DNA from: Coix lacryma-jobi var. lacryma-jobi
Taxonomy: Eukaryota; Streptophyta; Magnoliopsida; Poales; Poaceae
Reading direction: 5' to 3'
NCBI GenBank assembly: GCA_009763385.1
Contig: CM019831.1
Location: forward strand, 14,968,080 to 15,032,079
DNA: 64,000 nt
The position numbers were made by a program, and so were the translations under genes. Shown here piece by piece: positions 32,429 through 44,986 of the stretch; position 1 is the stretch's first letter; each line of letters begins with the position of its first letter. The notes below the pieces were generated by a model. It did no database searches. It saw nothing but the letters and a program-made list of their open reading frames with translations, and was not told the DNA's origin.

Positions 32429-32772
32429 TATCCGCTCTGACTGCTGGGGTCATCGTTTGGCCACCCTACCTTGTTGGCGTAGGAAAAGATGAAAGGGGAG
32501 CCTGTTGCCGCCCTTGCGCTATAAAAACATGCATGGGTGGACTTTTTCGAGCCATGGAGAAGACTCGCACGTCACACATAAGGTATAAGATAAAGTTATT
32601 GGTAGTTTTTTTTATAAGAGTGTCAAGTTATTTGTCAACATTTTTTTAGTAAGCAGTTATAGCACAAATCCTAAATCATAATCAAACGTATAAAAAACTG
32701 ATAAATGAAGTACTAACAGAATCTGTTAACATACAAGTAGCAAAAAAACTTTTTTTAAAATTCTACTCGTTA

Positions 32773-33489
32773 GACTATCTCCAACAAGGTGACTTATACC
32801 CAAAACTAGGTCATCTACAGTGTGTTTGCCTCTCCAAAATCGGCTCCAACAGATGACTCAAATGGAGGACTCATTTTGCATACGGTGGGAGAGGAGAGGC
32901 AAACTTGGGTCATCTGGAGGGAGAGACGCAAATGTATGGCATGGGCTCCAACGAGGAGGCGGACGCCCCGGCGATGGCAGGGTGCAGGCAGAGCGCTGGC
33001 TGGTGGAGCCCCGGCGACGGCAGCAGGGTGCAGGCAGAGCGGGCGCTGGAGGCAGACCCGCTCCTCCCCAGGGGCTCGGCGGCGGCAGGGCGCAGGCGGA
33101 GCCGGCCGGGTCCAGGAGGGGCGTCACCGTCGGCCGGAGGGGAGGGAGGGGCGTGACCGCCGGCCGGATCTGGGAGAGGCGCCGACCAGAGGGAAGGAAG
33201 GGGCGCCACTGCACTGGATCCGTGGGAGAGGGAGAGGTCCCGCCACGCTGGCCGGAGGGAAGGGAGGGGCGGCGCCGCCGACCGAAGGGGAGGGAGAGGC
33301 GCCGCTGCCGGCGGCCGGAGGAGAGGCAGGGGAGGGAGGAAGAAGAGAGAGAGGGACGGACGGGGTAGAGAGGAAGATGCATTTTTATCTATTGGAGAGG
33401 ATGTTTGTTTGGGTATTCTGGTTTTTACAATGTGAGACCTATACTTCGGTTTGGGTCTCCGGTTTGGGTCACGATTGTTGGAGTCAGTC
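32773..33489. mobile_element. PIF/Harbinger-type element with GC-rich cargo, TTA duplication
   Basis: GACTATCTCCAACAAGGTGAC at 32773 pairs imperfectly with the right end GATTGTTGGAGTCAGTC at 33489, flanked by TTA at 32770-32772 and 33490-33492. The 717-bp element carries a GC-rich core at about 32950-33360 with repeated GGCCGGAGGG and GGGGCG motifs. It gives long open frames on both strands because stop codons are rare in such sequence; they have no motifs. The core may be captured host sequence. Confidence 0.78.
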
Positions 33490-33492
33490 TTA

Positions 33493-34440
33493 TGTGTGGA
33501 TGCAGCCTATCGGTACATCCCCCCCCCCCCCTCCTTTTTAAAATTTAACTCTTCATGGTAGAGGAGCCCATCTAGTCATCGGTATATTTTTTTCCCCTTT
33601 TTTCTAATCAACCAACTCTAGGCCAGTGAGTGAACGACAGTGATCGAGGTGACGATGATCGTTTAGGTTTAGAACGCGTTGTATAATTTCTATTCGTTTA
33701 TACACATAATGTGACCAGCATGCAGTGGGTATTTCTTTTACAACTTTTTCATTCCTAGAGAACTCATTTGAAATTGGAGTTTTGTATTCCTGCGGCAACA
33801 CGCAGAGAAATCACCCAATAATCTTTAGGTGCAAGCACATCCCTCTCCTTCCAAGGGAGAACAAGAATTGCCATCAGGTATTGTAGCTATGCTACAGTAA
33901 ACGTGGTTAGTGACTTAGTGGTCTGGAAATCAGCGTTGGTGGGCGATGTTTGGGGCTCAATATAAGAATGTTTTACACATATAAACTTGCCAGAGTGCAA
34001 TAATCACGTTATAGATTGATCACTCATCTTTATTTGGCATAGGTCCGATGAGCTTTGTTGGGATTTTGATGTTTTATAAGTGTTCGAAATAGGCAAAAAT
34101 GTACTGTCAACCACCACTTGGAAAACTTTCCGATTCGCAGAAACAAGTTTCATGCTTCCGACCAAATTCCTTCAAAATTGAAACACAAACTTGGTCAAGT
34201 GATAAACGGGATTTGTAACTTACAGCAGTGGCCTTTACTATGCTTCAACCTTTTTAGAACGTCAAGAATCGAATCGAAGTTGGCAAAGATAGATGAAACA
34301 CCCTGAACTCTGAATCTCTGGAAACTCTATAACAATGAAATTGACAAAGACTTTGAGCCCCTCAGTCTCCTGAACCACAAGCTAAATCAACCAAGTGCCT
34401 TAACAAAGATTGGCGCCCTGTGATTCCTCTTCGAGTTTGT
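33493..34440. other. Intergenic stretch, nothing recognised
   Basis: A poly-C run lies at about 33520-33531. No gene or complete transposon was seen. 34440-34706 probably contains the 3' untranslated region of the seryl-tRNA synthetase gene. Confidence 0.3.
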
Positions 34441-34706
34441 TCAAGATCGATCATCTGAGTCAAAGACGGAGGCCTCTTTCAGTTCTTTCGCCTCAAAAGC
34501 TAAGGCATGTGCATAACTTTGTATTGCTATGCAGATCAGAGTAGCCGACCAATATAATGTGCACCAGCATACAGGACTATTCAAGAACAAAGAGGGAAAA
34601 AAAGATAAGACTACTTATGAAACAGGAGCCCCAAGTACAAACTCAGTAGTGTATATTTGTAGACAGTTCTAAGTCCACAAGCTCAACCGTGGGTGACTGT
34701 AGAGGA

Positions 34707-37700
34707 TCACTTGAATTTTGGGGAGAGCACCTCAAGTCCACCCATATACGGTCTTAGCGGCTCTGGAACCACAATCGACCCATCGCCCTGCTGAAAGTTC
34801 TCTAGAATGCAAACTATCAGACGGGGCACCGCCACTGCTGTTGCGTTGAGCGTGTGGACAAACTGCGTAGGGCCTGAGCCAGCTCCCTTCCCTTTCTTGC
34901 CGTTCGTTGATGGAGGCTCCGAGGGTGATGGACGGTAACGGATGCCAAGTCGCCTACTTTGGTAGTCGGTACAATTTGACGCACTGGAGATCTGCAAAGT
35001 TTGACCGTGAATCATCAGCATGATTCAAGGAAATGCTGAGAAGATGTACACAAGCCTGGTGTGTTTGCCCCTTACCTCACCATAACGCTCTAGGCCCGGC
35101 ATCCACGCCTCGATGTCGAATTTCCGGTAGGCTGGTGCACCCAGATCCCCGGTTGCCATGTCCAGAGTTCTATAAAAGGGGAACGTTGGCACTGGCATTA
35201 GTACATCTGTGGCATGGAATTTCCTCTCAAAAGTTGACACAGAAATTGAAAGGAATAGGAAGCACTTGAAATGGAGCCCAAGTGATGCATAAAGATCCTC
35301 TTCAATTGTAATAAGTTCATCATGCAATTTGTCACTTTCCTCTGGCCGACAGAATATGAACATCTCAACCTTGCTAAATTGATGTACCCGATAGAGGCCC
35401 CTGTTCATGATAAAATGGTAAACTTAGCAACTTTACAAATGCTCTGTAAAATTAATCTCAATGCAGATCATGTGAAAGATCACTTTTATTACAGGTTTTA
35501 ACCATTCAAAAAATAGAACCAAATATACACGCTCATACAATCTAAATCTTCATCATAAATCAATAAACAAAACAGTTATAACCTAAGGCAAAAGGAGAAC
35601 AGACCAACCTAGTGGCAGCACCTGCTGCACCAGCTTCCGTGCGAAAACAGTGTGAATAAGCTACATATTTTAAAGGCAAAGCAGATTCGGCAAGTATTGA
35701 GTCCATGTGGATGCCTCCAACAGGAATTTCAGCAGTGCCTATGAGACACTGATCACTGTCTTCAATTGAGTAGACCTATGGAGCAAAGTGCAAGCGATCA
35801 TTTTAGCACACGTCAAACAATAACAACTAAAAAGTATCTCTCGAATGAAGAAGGAACTGAAATGGTTAAATTGAACAGCATATGACACCACAGCAACATA
35901 TCACAGGTAATCAAATACTTTATATTCAGGCAAGGTTGAAATTCTAGGCTGCATGTGGTCAAATTTTCTAAACTTTGGTTAGGGACATCCTTTTGGATTA
36001 TATGAATAGGTTTATCTCAAATGGTAGTTTTGTTTTCATAATAATATAACTTCCCTGTCATTTTTAATACATATACTATAATAGAAGTAGTGGCTAGTAT
36101 TATGTTTCAATGACTCCATCAATGCCCAAACTAAATTGTGATTACAGGGACTAATCCAAAATACCAAACAGCTGCTAACGCAAACATAATGTAAGAATAA
36201 AAACAAGTCATTAGACCAAAGAATGTGCTAAAATGGCTATTCTCATGTCTTTTATGATACAAATAATTAAACCTAAATACCATCATTAACAGGGGAGTTC
36301 ATACCTGAGTGTTTTGGGCCCTTGGCTGGAAACCACATTTCTCAACAACAGATGATCTAACAATCTCAGGAGTTATGAGTGGTGTGAAACCCTTCTTCGA
36401 GACCTCTGAAATAGCCCAAATTACTAGGGCCATTTCCAACAAAACAGCTTCATTCTTTAAGTAGTAGAACTTCGAACCACTAACCTGTGCAACACAGTAC
36501 AGATCTTCAGTACAATGAAAAGACCAAATAATAAATCCACTTATATAGGAACTTCAAAAGAAGAACTCAACGCCCGAGGGAAACCCCCTTGGCATTGCAT
36601 TAAGAAGACACTTCTCATGCACAGGCGGAGAAACACCTCAAAGGCCGACTGCCCTAGATGTGCCACTGAGAGCCCAGGACACATGCCTGTGACCATTTTG
36701 TACCTCACTGAAAACGACTCAAATGGTTACACGTATAACTCAGCAACACAACCGACGAGGGGTATTCTTTAACCAATCCTGTTTAAATTCACTCCTACAA
36801 GGCGCCAAACCCAGGACCTAAGGTGCTATTAAGGTTGGTGTGCCCACTAGACTAAAGACCCTTTCGCGAATACAAGGCAAATTAACTAAATAAGTTTTCA
36901 GAGAATTCTAGATCTATTTACTTGAAGTCGTGCAGTTTGAATTTTTAGGTGTATCCGAATTCTAAAAATATCAGTTCAAAATTTTAGGTGTATCCGAATT
37001 CCGAAAGTATCTTATTGAATAACTTGCTGCAGTGTGTAACAGTACGTAAATGCATAGAGTGGAAGCAAAAATTGCCGTAATTATACCTCAGATGCTGCAT
37101 CAAAGTCAAATAAATCAAGTTCCTTCCCCAACTGAAGATGATCTCTGATTGTAAAATTGAAGCTCCTCTGACTGCCTACCTACACAGTTGAATCAAAATA
37201 AATTATCGAATGTACAAAGTAAAAAGGCAGAAGGAAGTATAAAACAACACTTACCTCTTTCCTGAGGACAGAGCTTTCCTCACCCCCAACAGGCACATCT
37301 GGATGGGTCGTGTTAGGAATACTTTGAGCTTCAAGTTGAAGCTTATCTGTCAGCTGAACAAGATCCTCCTCAAGTGCTATAAGCCCCTCTTTCAGGTTCT
37401 TACCTGTAGTAACTCAAGATGGGTAAAACTAGTATAGTGGTGAATCCTTATTTTCATGCTTGAATAAATTACTCATTCTACCTTCTTCAACAAGGGCTTG
37501 GCGTACAGATGGGTCTAGTTTCCCTTTCATCTTGTTAGCAACTGCATTTCTTTCAGCTCGGAGCCGTTCAACCTCCTGCCATCTGTCATAATTAGGAATT
37601 GTTGCCATCGTTCTGTTACCACCGTATTACATTCTGGAACTGAATTAACCAATTGTGTTCATCAACGTGCATATATAGACACCTACTGTATCTAACTATC

Positions 37701-38843
37701 GCACATGTCTTAAGCAAAAGATAAAACTTTTAGAATGGAAACGTTTAAAGGGAAATAGCAAAGGATCATAAAAAATTTGCAGCTTAGCTTTGTTATCATG
37801 AATGATAAATTGCTAAGACCTCAATCTGAAAACAGTTAAGGGCCAACCAAAACCAACTACAGATTAAAAGAATATGTACACATTCACTACAATTCAATAA
37901 TTGCCTGATGTAATGCAAAACAAGGAATATCTGAAAGAGAGCTCCATAAAAAGTACAGGGGCTGTATGAATTCCTAGATTTGACTTTCATGGGCAATTGA
38001 TTTCTTCAAATGTACTGTAAGCCATTTTTTGTGAACATTGGATCTGCATGCAACTCAAGTGAACAATGGAAATTCAATGGTCAAAAGAACCTAAATCATA
38101 TTACATATCCTGATCAATGTTCAGCCCTCTGAGTTCTGTTTCTGAGACACAATAGCCACACCGACTAGATATATTACTTGAGTCAAACCGTGCCAGTTCA
38201 TCAGTCATATTATAGGACATCTAAAACTACAGTTCAAATATAGGCTCAGATGAAAATCCTAGCAAAGAGCAACCATCTAGTACATACCCATCCGCCGCAC
38301 AAGTCAAAATCCACGCACTAGAACCTGACCCTATACAGCACAATCTTATCCATCCACGAATCTAGCGCATAACAGTCAGAAAGCACGAACAGGTACAACA
38401 GAAAGCTCCAGCATCGGTAAGCCCCAGACCTTCTGCAGTGCGAGGTACTGGTCGTAAAGCTCCAGGACGAGGTCCAGATTGGCGGTAGAGTTCCGGCTCC
38501 GGATGTTATCGGCAACGGCGTCCCGGTTGTCCCGGATCCATTTGAAATCAATCGCCGCCTTCCACTGCGGCCTCACCACACCGGCTCCGCCTCCCGCGCC
38601 ACCGCCACCTGAAAGAAAAACGGAAGCTTAGATAGCTATACGTCGTTGAGATGAAGAGTGAAGGTTAAAGCTTTTACCTTTGGTGTCGGGTTCGACGGCG
38701 GTGGCGGCGGCGGCGGAGGAGGCAGAGGAGAGGAGGCGAGGAGCGGGGCGGCGAAGGAGGGAGCGGGTGAGAATCCGAAACGGGGAGAAGGATGCGGTGC
38801 TGGTAGCAGCGGAGGAGGAGATGAAGCGGCCGCAGGTCAGCAT
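34707..38843 (-). CDS. OVA7: Seryl-tRNA synthetase, organellar (chloroplast/mitochondrion)
   Basis: Class II synthetase that charges tRNA-Ser in organelles; Arabidopsis OVA7 is the likely counterpart. Ten exons join in agreeing phases: 38843-38678, 38608-38430, 37575-37482, 37403-37255, 37179-37087, 36484-36305, 35775-35609, 35400-35266, 35169-35076 and 34991-34707, giving 513 residues. The N-terminus (MLTCGRFISSS, arginine/serine/alanine-rich) is a transit peptide; an in-frame ATG 114 bp upstream is less likely. Next come the long helical tRNA-binding arm (LRAERNAVANKMKG) and the catalytic domain. That domain has TAEIPV, motif 2 FRTEAGAAGAATRGLYRVHQF split at an exon border, and motif 3 VAVPRLIVCILEN near the C-terminus. 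The exon 8 donor is a weak AA|GTGCTT but restores HFKTLDMATGDLGAP. All catalytic blocks are intact. Confidence 0.95.
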
Positions 38844-38957
38844 CTCGCCGGTGAGGTGGAGGTGGTGGCCGGCGGGCAGCCGTTGCGGCGGATAAGAGAA
38901 GGGTGAGGTTTTGTTCCGGGCGACTGGGCCCGTATGGACCGACTTTTGCAATGGCAA

Positions 38958-39411
38958 CAGTGAATGTTAACCGTCCGATTTTCTTTGGATGAAATTATCG
39001 TGCAAACTTCGTGCAAGTTTTGTTTTCAAAACAAGAATATTTACATGCACAAATCATGTACACACGGACTTACTAACATTTATGTTTCATGTCCTAAATT
39101 ATAAGTTATTCCAAAAACCATAGATAGTCAAAGTTTTATAAATTTAATTAAATTTATATAATAATATAATATAACAACATTCATAATATCAACTAAGTAT
39201 AATTAAACTCTTCGTTACTTGTATTCTTATAGTATACATTTTCGATATTATAAATCGTTGTGTTTCTTTCTAATTTTGGTTAAACTTAATATGACTCTCT
39301 AATTTAGAATGGAGGGAGTATTTGTTGCCAAATGTGTTTACGCTATAATATCATCCATACATCTTTTTCTAACACCGTAAGAAAACATTGATGTATCACA
39401 TAAGACTCTTA
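38958..39411. other. AT-rich flank upstream of seryl-tRNA synthetase
   Basis: Contains a degenerate Stowaway-like right end (TTTAGAATGGAGGGAGTA near 39303-39320) whose left end could not be fixed. No gene is seen. Confidence 0.4.
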
Positions 39412-39697
39412 GGTCAATCTCAATGGGAGTTTCATTTGTATTAAATATGATGCCACATAAGCGATTTTGATGACATGGCAATGTATTTAAGAAGAGAGAG
39501 AGATGAAATGAGTTTCATCTAGATGAAACTCTCTTGGCATGAATACCAACTCTCTATGAGTCATGGAATTTAATGTCAATGAAACTTTAGAATGAAACTC
39601 TCACTCTCAATGGGGAGTTTCATTCAAGTTTCATTTTCTCTCATATGACATGGCAGTCTTGGAAACACCAAAATGAAACTCACCATTGAGATTGGCC
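39412..39697. mobile_element. Tourist-type MITE, first of an abutting pair
   Basis: GGTCAATCTCAATGGGAG at 39412 pairs with CCATTGAGATTGGCC ending at 39697. TTA flanks it at 39409-39411 and 39698-39700. The interior repeats GAGTTTCAT and ATGAAACTC, giving strong foldback potential. Confidence 0.9.
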
Positions 39698-39700
39698 TTA

Positions 39701-39935
39701 GGGCACCCGTAATGCATGGGTGACTCACAAGCTAGCTCTTGGTATTTTTTTTCATACTTTAATAGAAGAGAGATAAAAGCTAGCTATTAATCAAGAGTTG
39801 GACTAATACACATATTCTAAGAACATGTGAGAGTGTCATGTGAATCTTATCATATTATGAGCTATTGTTTAAAGCTAACATTATTGGAGAGATTGGCTTA
39901 GAGCTAGCAGCTAACTCTTACTATTGTGAGTGCCC
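39701..39935. mobile_element. Tourist-type MITE, second of an abutting pair
   Basis: GGGCACCCGTAATGC at 39701 pairs imperfectly with CTATTGTGAGTGCCC ending at 39935, with TTA at 39698-39700 and 39936-39938. It shares its left TTA with the neighbouring MITE but has a different sequence (GAGCTAGC and CTAGCT motifs). Confidence 0.82.
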
Positions 39936-39939
39936 TTAT

Positions 39940-41100
39940 AGATACTTATAAGGACCCTAGGTTCAAGTGAGACTATATAAGAAATTTGTTTGTCAAGCAT
40001 ATAAGCACCCATATGCTACGGACAACGCATGTCGCTGGTTCCTATGAGAAAAAAACCTAGTGCCATACTTGATCAATCTCAAGACTAGAAATTGAACATG
40101 GGTGGGTGGCCTCTGCTCCGAGTGGAGCCACCATTATGAGCCTTGGTCCATACGTCTTGAAGTTACCGTCTATATTATCATCAGACATCAGTCATTCTAA
40201 CTCATATCAACGCGGGGTCATGTGTTCGAGACCACATACAAAATATGAAGGGTGCAAATGCACTTGAGAATAAAAAATGGGATGAAAAAACTCTTCACTC
40301 ATTATTAATTTTAGATAGAGGTAAACATATACTCGTACATTTATCATGTAAGTGAATCTATTTCAATTTTACCTATAAACCTGCATTATAAAGACCTAGC
40401 GGCCTAACAAAGGATAAGGAGAAAGTGTGCGATGACGACAGAGGTGGAGACAGAAGGAAAGAGAAAGCACCAAACAGAAGTAGATGGTAAATAAGGGCCA
40501 ACAGCATGACTAGGAGTCCAACCATGCAAATGAGCAACAACGAGGTGAGCATCTCCATGATTTAGAAGGATGTCATCACTATATTCATAACACTGCAAAC
40601 ATTGACAATCGGCGCTTATGAGGATGAGATTGAATCAGTCAATCAATATCACTGGTTTTCTTGGACACGGTGTGAGAGCAGGAGCTATGAGAGCGGGACG
40701 GTGTGCACCACACCCTTGTATCCAAATAGACTCCCTTAATATGTTATCACCCTTGTATACACCTAATTGGTATTATCATGACAAGTTGATGATCTCCGGT
40801 GCATTGTTTTTTTATTCATTTTATAACCAACAAAATAAACTCGATTATATAAATCGTACCTTCCCTTTGACCAAAAGATCCTCTCGATTAGGCCCAACTT
40901 TGAAGCGAAGAAAGCCCATCTCTTCGAGGTCAAGTGGTCAACCCACCCAAACGGAACTTTACACAGCCGCGTTAATATTCCCGTCACCAGCCAGCCGCAC
41001 ACGCGCTCCCCTCCACCGTCCGCCCTCCGCCGCGCCTCCTCAGTCCCCACTGACGGCCACCGCCACCGGCCCACCTCCCTCCGGCAGCACCGGGGCGCTC
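39940..41100. other. Intergenic region upstream of the SEC12-like gene
   Basis: No gene recognised to about 40960. From 40970 on the sequence becomes C-rich and CT-rich, as in a grass 5' leader and promoter, with CCGCCTCC-type blocks before the ATG at 41124. Confidence 0.4.
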
Positions 41101-41123
41101 CTCACTCCACCCTTCTCCGCGCG

Positions 41124-44100
41124 ATGGCGACTCGCGGCGGCGGTAGCCAGTCATACGGCTTCCCGATCTACTGCGCCGCCTGGCTGCCGCTCGCCCACAT
41201 CCTCAACCCCGACCCTCCCGCCGCCGAGGCGAACGCGGACGCGGACGCGGACGCGGACGCCCCCTCCCCCTCCTCTCCCCCGCCTCCGATGGCTGTGCTC
41301 GGGGGCGGCGGCGGGGAGGGCCGGAGCGGCGTGCCGAACAGGCTCGTGGTGGCGGCCCTCGCCGCCGGGGAAGAGGCCGCGCCGGCCCTCTCCCCCGACA
41401 CGGTGAGCGATCCGTCCTCCCAGATCCCGCTCGGATCTAGGGTGCGGCCGAGTGTCCCGTGCTGATTTGGCGTTCCGTGGTGGTGGTGGGCAGGTGGTTG
41501 AGGTGAACACCGAGGAGGAGGTGCCGTACAGAATGGCCGTCCACCCGCGCGGCGACGGCGTGTTCTGCGCCTTCCCCAACGGCTGCAGGTTTGCGCCGCC
41601 CTCGCCCCCCTCGGATCATATCCTCGGGGTTTGTACCTGCGCTGCGTTTGCTCCTGTAGTCCTGTAGCCTGGCTAATGTATTGGCTGGGTTTGAATTCTG
41701 ATCTGCACAAATGATCAGAATGTGGTGGTACATTTGTCGCCTCCACTCGTTGTTTAGTCTAGGTAATGGGTGGTATTCAATATAGACTACTTCATCTGCA
41801 AAGATAACAGCTAGTGTGGAATCTTGCTATTAACAAGTGACATGGCCTGAAGGGAAGGTATTTGTGAATTGTCTTGTATATAGCCTAAGCCATGATATTC
41901 AAGAAGATAGCTTATCTACTGTTGATTCTTGCCAGTAAAAGGTGGTATTTTGAGCATGCCTGATTACTTCCTGTTTTCTTCGTAGGAGTAATTAAATCCA
42001 TTACAATCTGTTTTTTGTGGTCTAACATGGGTCCTTGGTCGTTTGTTTGTTTTTTTCTGTGGCACGTTTGTTCTGTTGTTACGAGAGTTTTGGGGTGTGT
42101 GTGGGTGTTTTGGTGTGCTGAGATTAGGGGCTTTCCCCTTCTCTTTTGTACTTTTTCTCTATCTTAATGAAATGACACACAGCTCTCCTGCGTAGTTCGA
42201 GAAAAAAAAACATGAAGTATACTTTGGGCTTTCTTAATTAGTATAGATGTGTTTCTGATTCAGAAAGATCAGCCACAAAATGTACCTTATATGCTTTGCC
42301 GTCATCTTATACACTACAGAAGATAATGCTGTCTTGTTTTGTATTCTTGTGAACAGTAAATAATTGAACTTGGCTGAAAAGTTTGTTTTTTTTCATATTT
42401 TTTTAACTACGAAAACACTCATGTAGGTTGTATCGATGGGAATCACAGGAAGGAGAGGGACCACAAAACCTGGCTTTGGTGCCAGACCAGCAAGCTTTAG
42501 CGGAGCTGGAAGATGTAGGTTTGCAGTTGGCTGTTTCCTTCAGTGGAGAAGGTTCAATACTTGCCATTGGTGGTGAGGTAAATTCACGTAGTGTACTTTT
42601 TCCATTGCATTTTACTTTTTTGTAACTCTTGTTGGTAGGTTTAGTAGTTTGTAACTCTTGTTGGTAGGTTTAGTATTTAGCTTCTTTCTATTTCCTTTCG
42701 TAATTGACTTCTTCCCAAAGGGGGAAACTATTGGCACTTTGAGTACCTAGTTTGGAATGTAGTCTACGTTTCTAAATTTCAACCTTATTTGTTCTTCTGA
42801 CTTTCTGAGTCTAACATCATAAATGGTAAAAAAATGCCTTAGGAAGATAGGTTAGCTTAGTTGTTTCTAGGTGTACTAATAATAATATCCTCCATTGCAT
42901 CATGCAGACAAAATGTATACTACAGACTATTGTCATCATAAGCAACATTTTTTTAGTACCGACTACTGTAACCAAACAATTTGCCTGTTTTGGCAACTTA
43001 ATAATCTTCGCTACAATAGTATGTGTGGGGGATTCTGATAGTGAGTTGAGGTATCTGAAGGGGTGGGTGTATATTGTTTATGATAGGCAAAGGGATTCTT
43101 GTTTCATGGTCAACATGGTACAGAAATCTTTCTCCAGAAAGTAAAACAAGTGTAGTTTTGAATGAAATTGTTTTTACTTTGTCTTTAACGTATGGAGACA
43201 CCAAATAACATAAGTAGTTCTTTTTTCTCGAGTTATGCAAGAGAGCTGCATGTCATTTCATTAAGAAGAATAGAAAGATACAAAAGGGTGGAAAGTAAGA
43301 AACCCCCTCCCAGGAACCCCACGGGGTTTAAAACTTTAAACAAAACAACACTCTAGAAAATATACTGGGGAAACATGATTACACGATCACCAGCCTCAGA
43401 CAACCAAGGACCTAGGGATCTGGGACCAGCAATCTACATTAAGTAGTTCTTGAGATGCGCTTTTTATGATATGGTCTTGTTTTATACATGTTTGCACCAT
43501 CACCTTAATTTACTGTTAAAAGCATTGTTGACTTTTTAATAGTCATTTCCTACTGGCAGAACAGTCTTTGAGCACTTATATTTGTTCTTGCTTTTACATT
43601 ATAACAAGGCAAATCTGGTTTGCCTCCATTTAATTAGATAACTTTTCAGTATGGTCTAAAATTTGTCCTTTGAGGTTTTGTCCCGGTTCATACGTGATAT
43701 TCTTGTTTCTCTTGGGGCTTCTGTTTTGGCACTGAAATCTTATGGTTATTGACATGTTCGTTTCTTTCTATTCTTTTGTAGGATGGGCATTTAAGAGTCT
43801 TCAAGTGGCCTGCTATGGGGTCTGTTCTTACAGAAACTGATACTAAAACATCGGTTAAGGATCTTACTGTCAGGTAAATAAATGACCACTAAACTCTTCC
43901 CACTTGAATATTGTTTGCGTGATACTGATGGGTTCCTCTGCTTTGGTCCATGCTTTCAGTTCCGATGAGAAGTTTCTTGCTGTGAATAGGAGCAGTGGCC
44001 CATGTAGAGTGTGGGACTTGCAGTCTTCTGAAGTTGTAGCCAGTCTGCCAAGAGAAGCAGTGAGTTCCTTTGTTGGAGAAGTGCACTAATTTAATGATTT

Positions 44101-44986
44101 CGTGCCTTGTTTCAAGAGAGTTGATCTGTACATTTCCAGGGGGAAATATTTGGATTCTGCAGATTCTCAAATAAGACTGACAACAGTCACGTCCTATTTA
44201 TAACAGTGATGGAAGGTGACATTAAGATTTAAGTTGACCTAGTTACGAATTGAATTACTCAACAAGCTTAAGGTCTGACAACACCTGAATAATATTTCTA
44301 TTTAGGTGATTATGGAAAACTAGTTTCTTGGAATACTACCTCATGGACGAGAATTGGATCAAAGAAAATAACTCGTGAGGCCATTTCAGCTTTTGCTGTC
44401 TCACCCAACAATGCTCTTCTTGGAATGTAAGATTGGAAAGATAACCCTTGGTTTTATCTATTAATCATCTTCTAGAGATAACAATGCTTATTTTCTTGAA
44501 AATTTTATTTGTCTGTCTTTGTTTTCTAGTGGAACAATCGAAGGAAGCATCATCATACTCAGCTCAAAAGACATGCGAACACTTGTAACAGTTAAAAAGG
44601 CTCATCTTGGTATTGTTACTACACTGGCCTTCTCCCAGGATTCAAGGTTAGTATCTTTAACTTCGAGTTGACGAATCTAAAGGAAAAAAAATGCAATTTC
44701 TCAATGTAGTTGCTTCACATCATTTCAGAATATTGCTGTCAACTTCCTTTGACTCTTCTGCAAGGGTGACATCTGTTGGGTCCCCAAAGAGCAATGGTAT
44801 GTTGCAATCTTAATTCATAGATCTGTTTTTTCCAGCCATTCCTTGCAAGCCCTATACTAAAAATGGGATGACTGTGTCCTGACAGGAACAAGCATATGGC
44901 CCATGCTACTAGTTATTATTCTTGCAATTCTGGTGTACTACTGTGTGCAGCACAAAGAAGACATTTTGGCAATGTTGCCGCGTTGA
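41124..44986 (+). CDS. SEC12-like WD-repeat membrane protein (STL2P / PHF1 type)
   Basis: ER membrane protein related to the SAR1 exchange factor SEC12; the plant PHF1 branch helps phosphate transporters leave the ER. Ten exons agree in phase: 41124-41402, 41494-41588, 42427-42577, 43782-43873, 43960-44059, 44140-44215, 44306-44426, 44530-44646, 44729-44796 and 44886-44986, giving 399 residues. After an alanine/proline-rich N-terminus with an (AD)n run come WD-type blades: EEVPYRMAVHPRGDGVFCAF, LQLAVSFSGEGSILAIGGEDGHLRVF, SSDEKFLAVNRS...CRVWDL and TLAFSQDSRILLSTSFDSSARV. A single C-terminal transmembrane segment (PMLLVIILAILVYYCV, about residues 371-388) precedes a short tail. Whether it is a SEC12 paralogue or PHF1 proper cannot be decided by eye. 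Two L1 tails sit in its introns. Confidence 0.93.
42030..42208 (+). mobile_element. L1 3' tail in an intron of the SEC12-like gene
   Basis: The sequence TATCTTAATGAAATGACACA, then GCTCTCCTGCGTAGTTCGAG and an A run, is the 3' end of a plant L1, in gene orientation. A possible 6-bp duplication AACATG lies at 42024-42029 and just after the A run, which is weak. It is heavily 5'-truncated with no coding part left. Confidence 0.7.
43223..43439 (-). mobile_element. Second L1 3' tail, opposite orientation, same gene
   Basis: Read on the minus strand it ends CTTCTTAATGAAATGACATG, GCTCTCTTGCATAACTCGAG and A's, the same family as the tail at 42030-42208. It is flanked by the 12-bp duplication TAAGTAGTTCTT at 43211-43222 and 43440-43451, so this is a clear retroposition event into the third intron. 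Confidence 0.88.

Noticed and set aside
32822..33541. Plus-strand frame of 239 codons
   Set aside because: It lies within a TIR element with a GC-rich core, has no domain, and is open on several frames at once.
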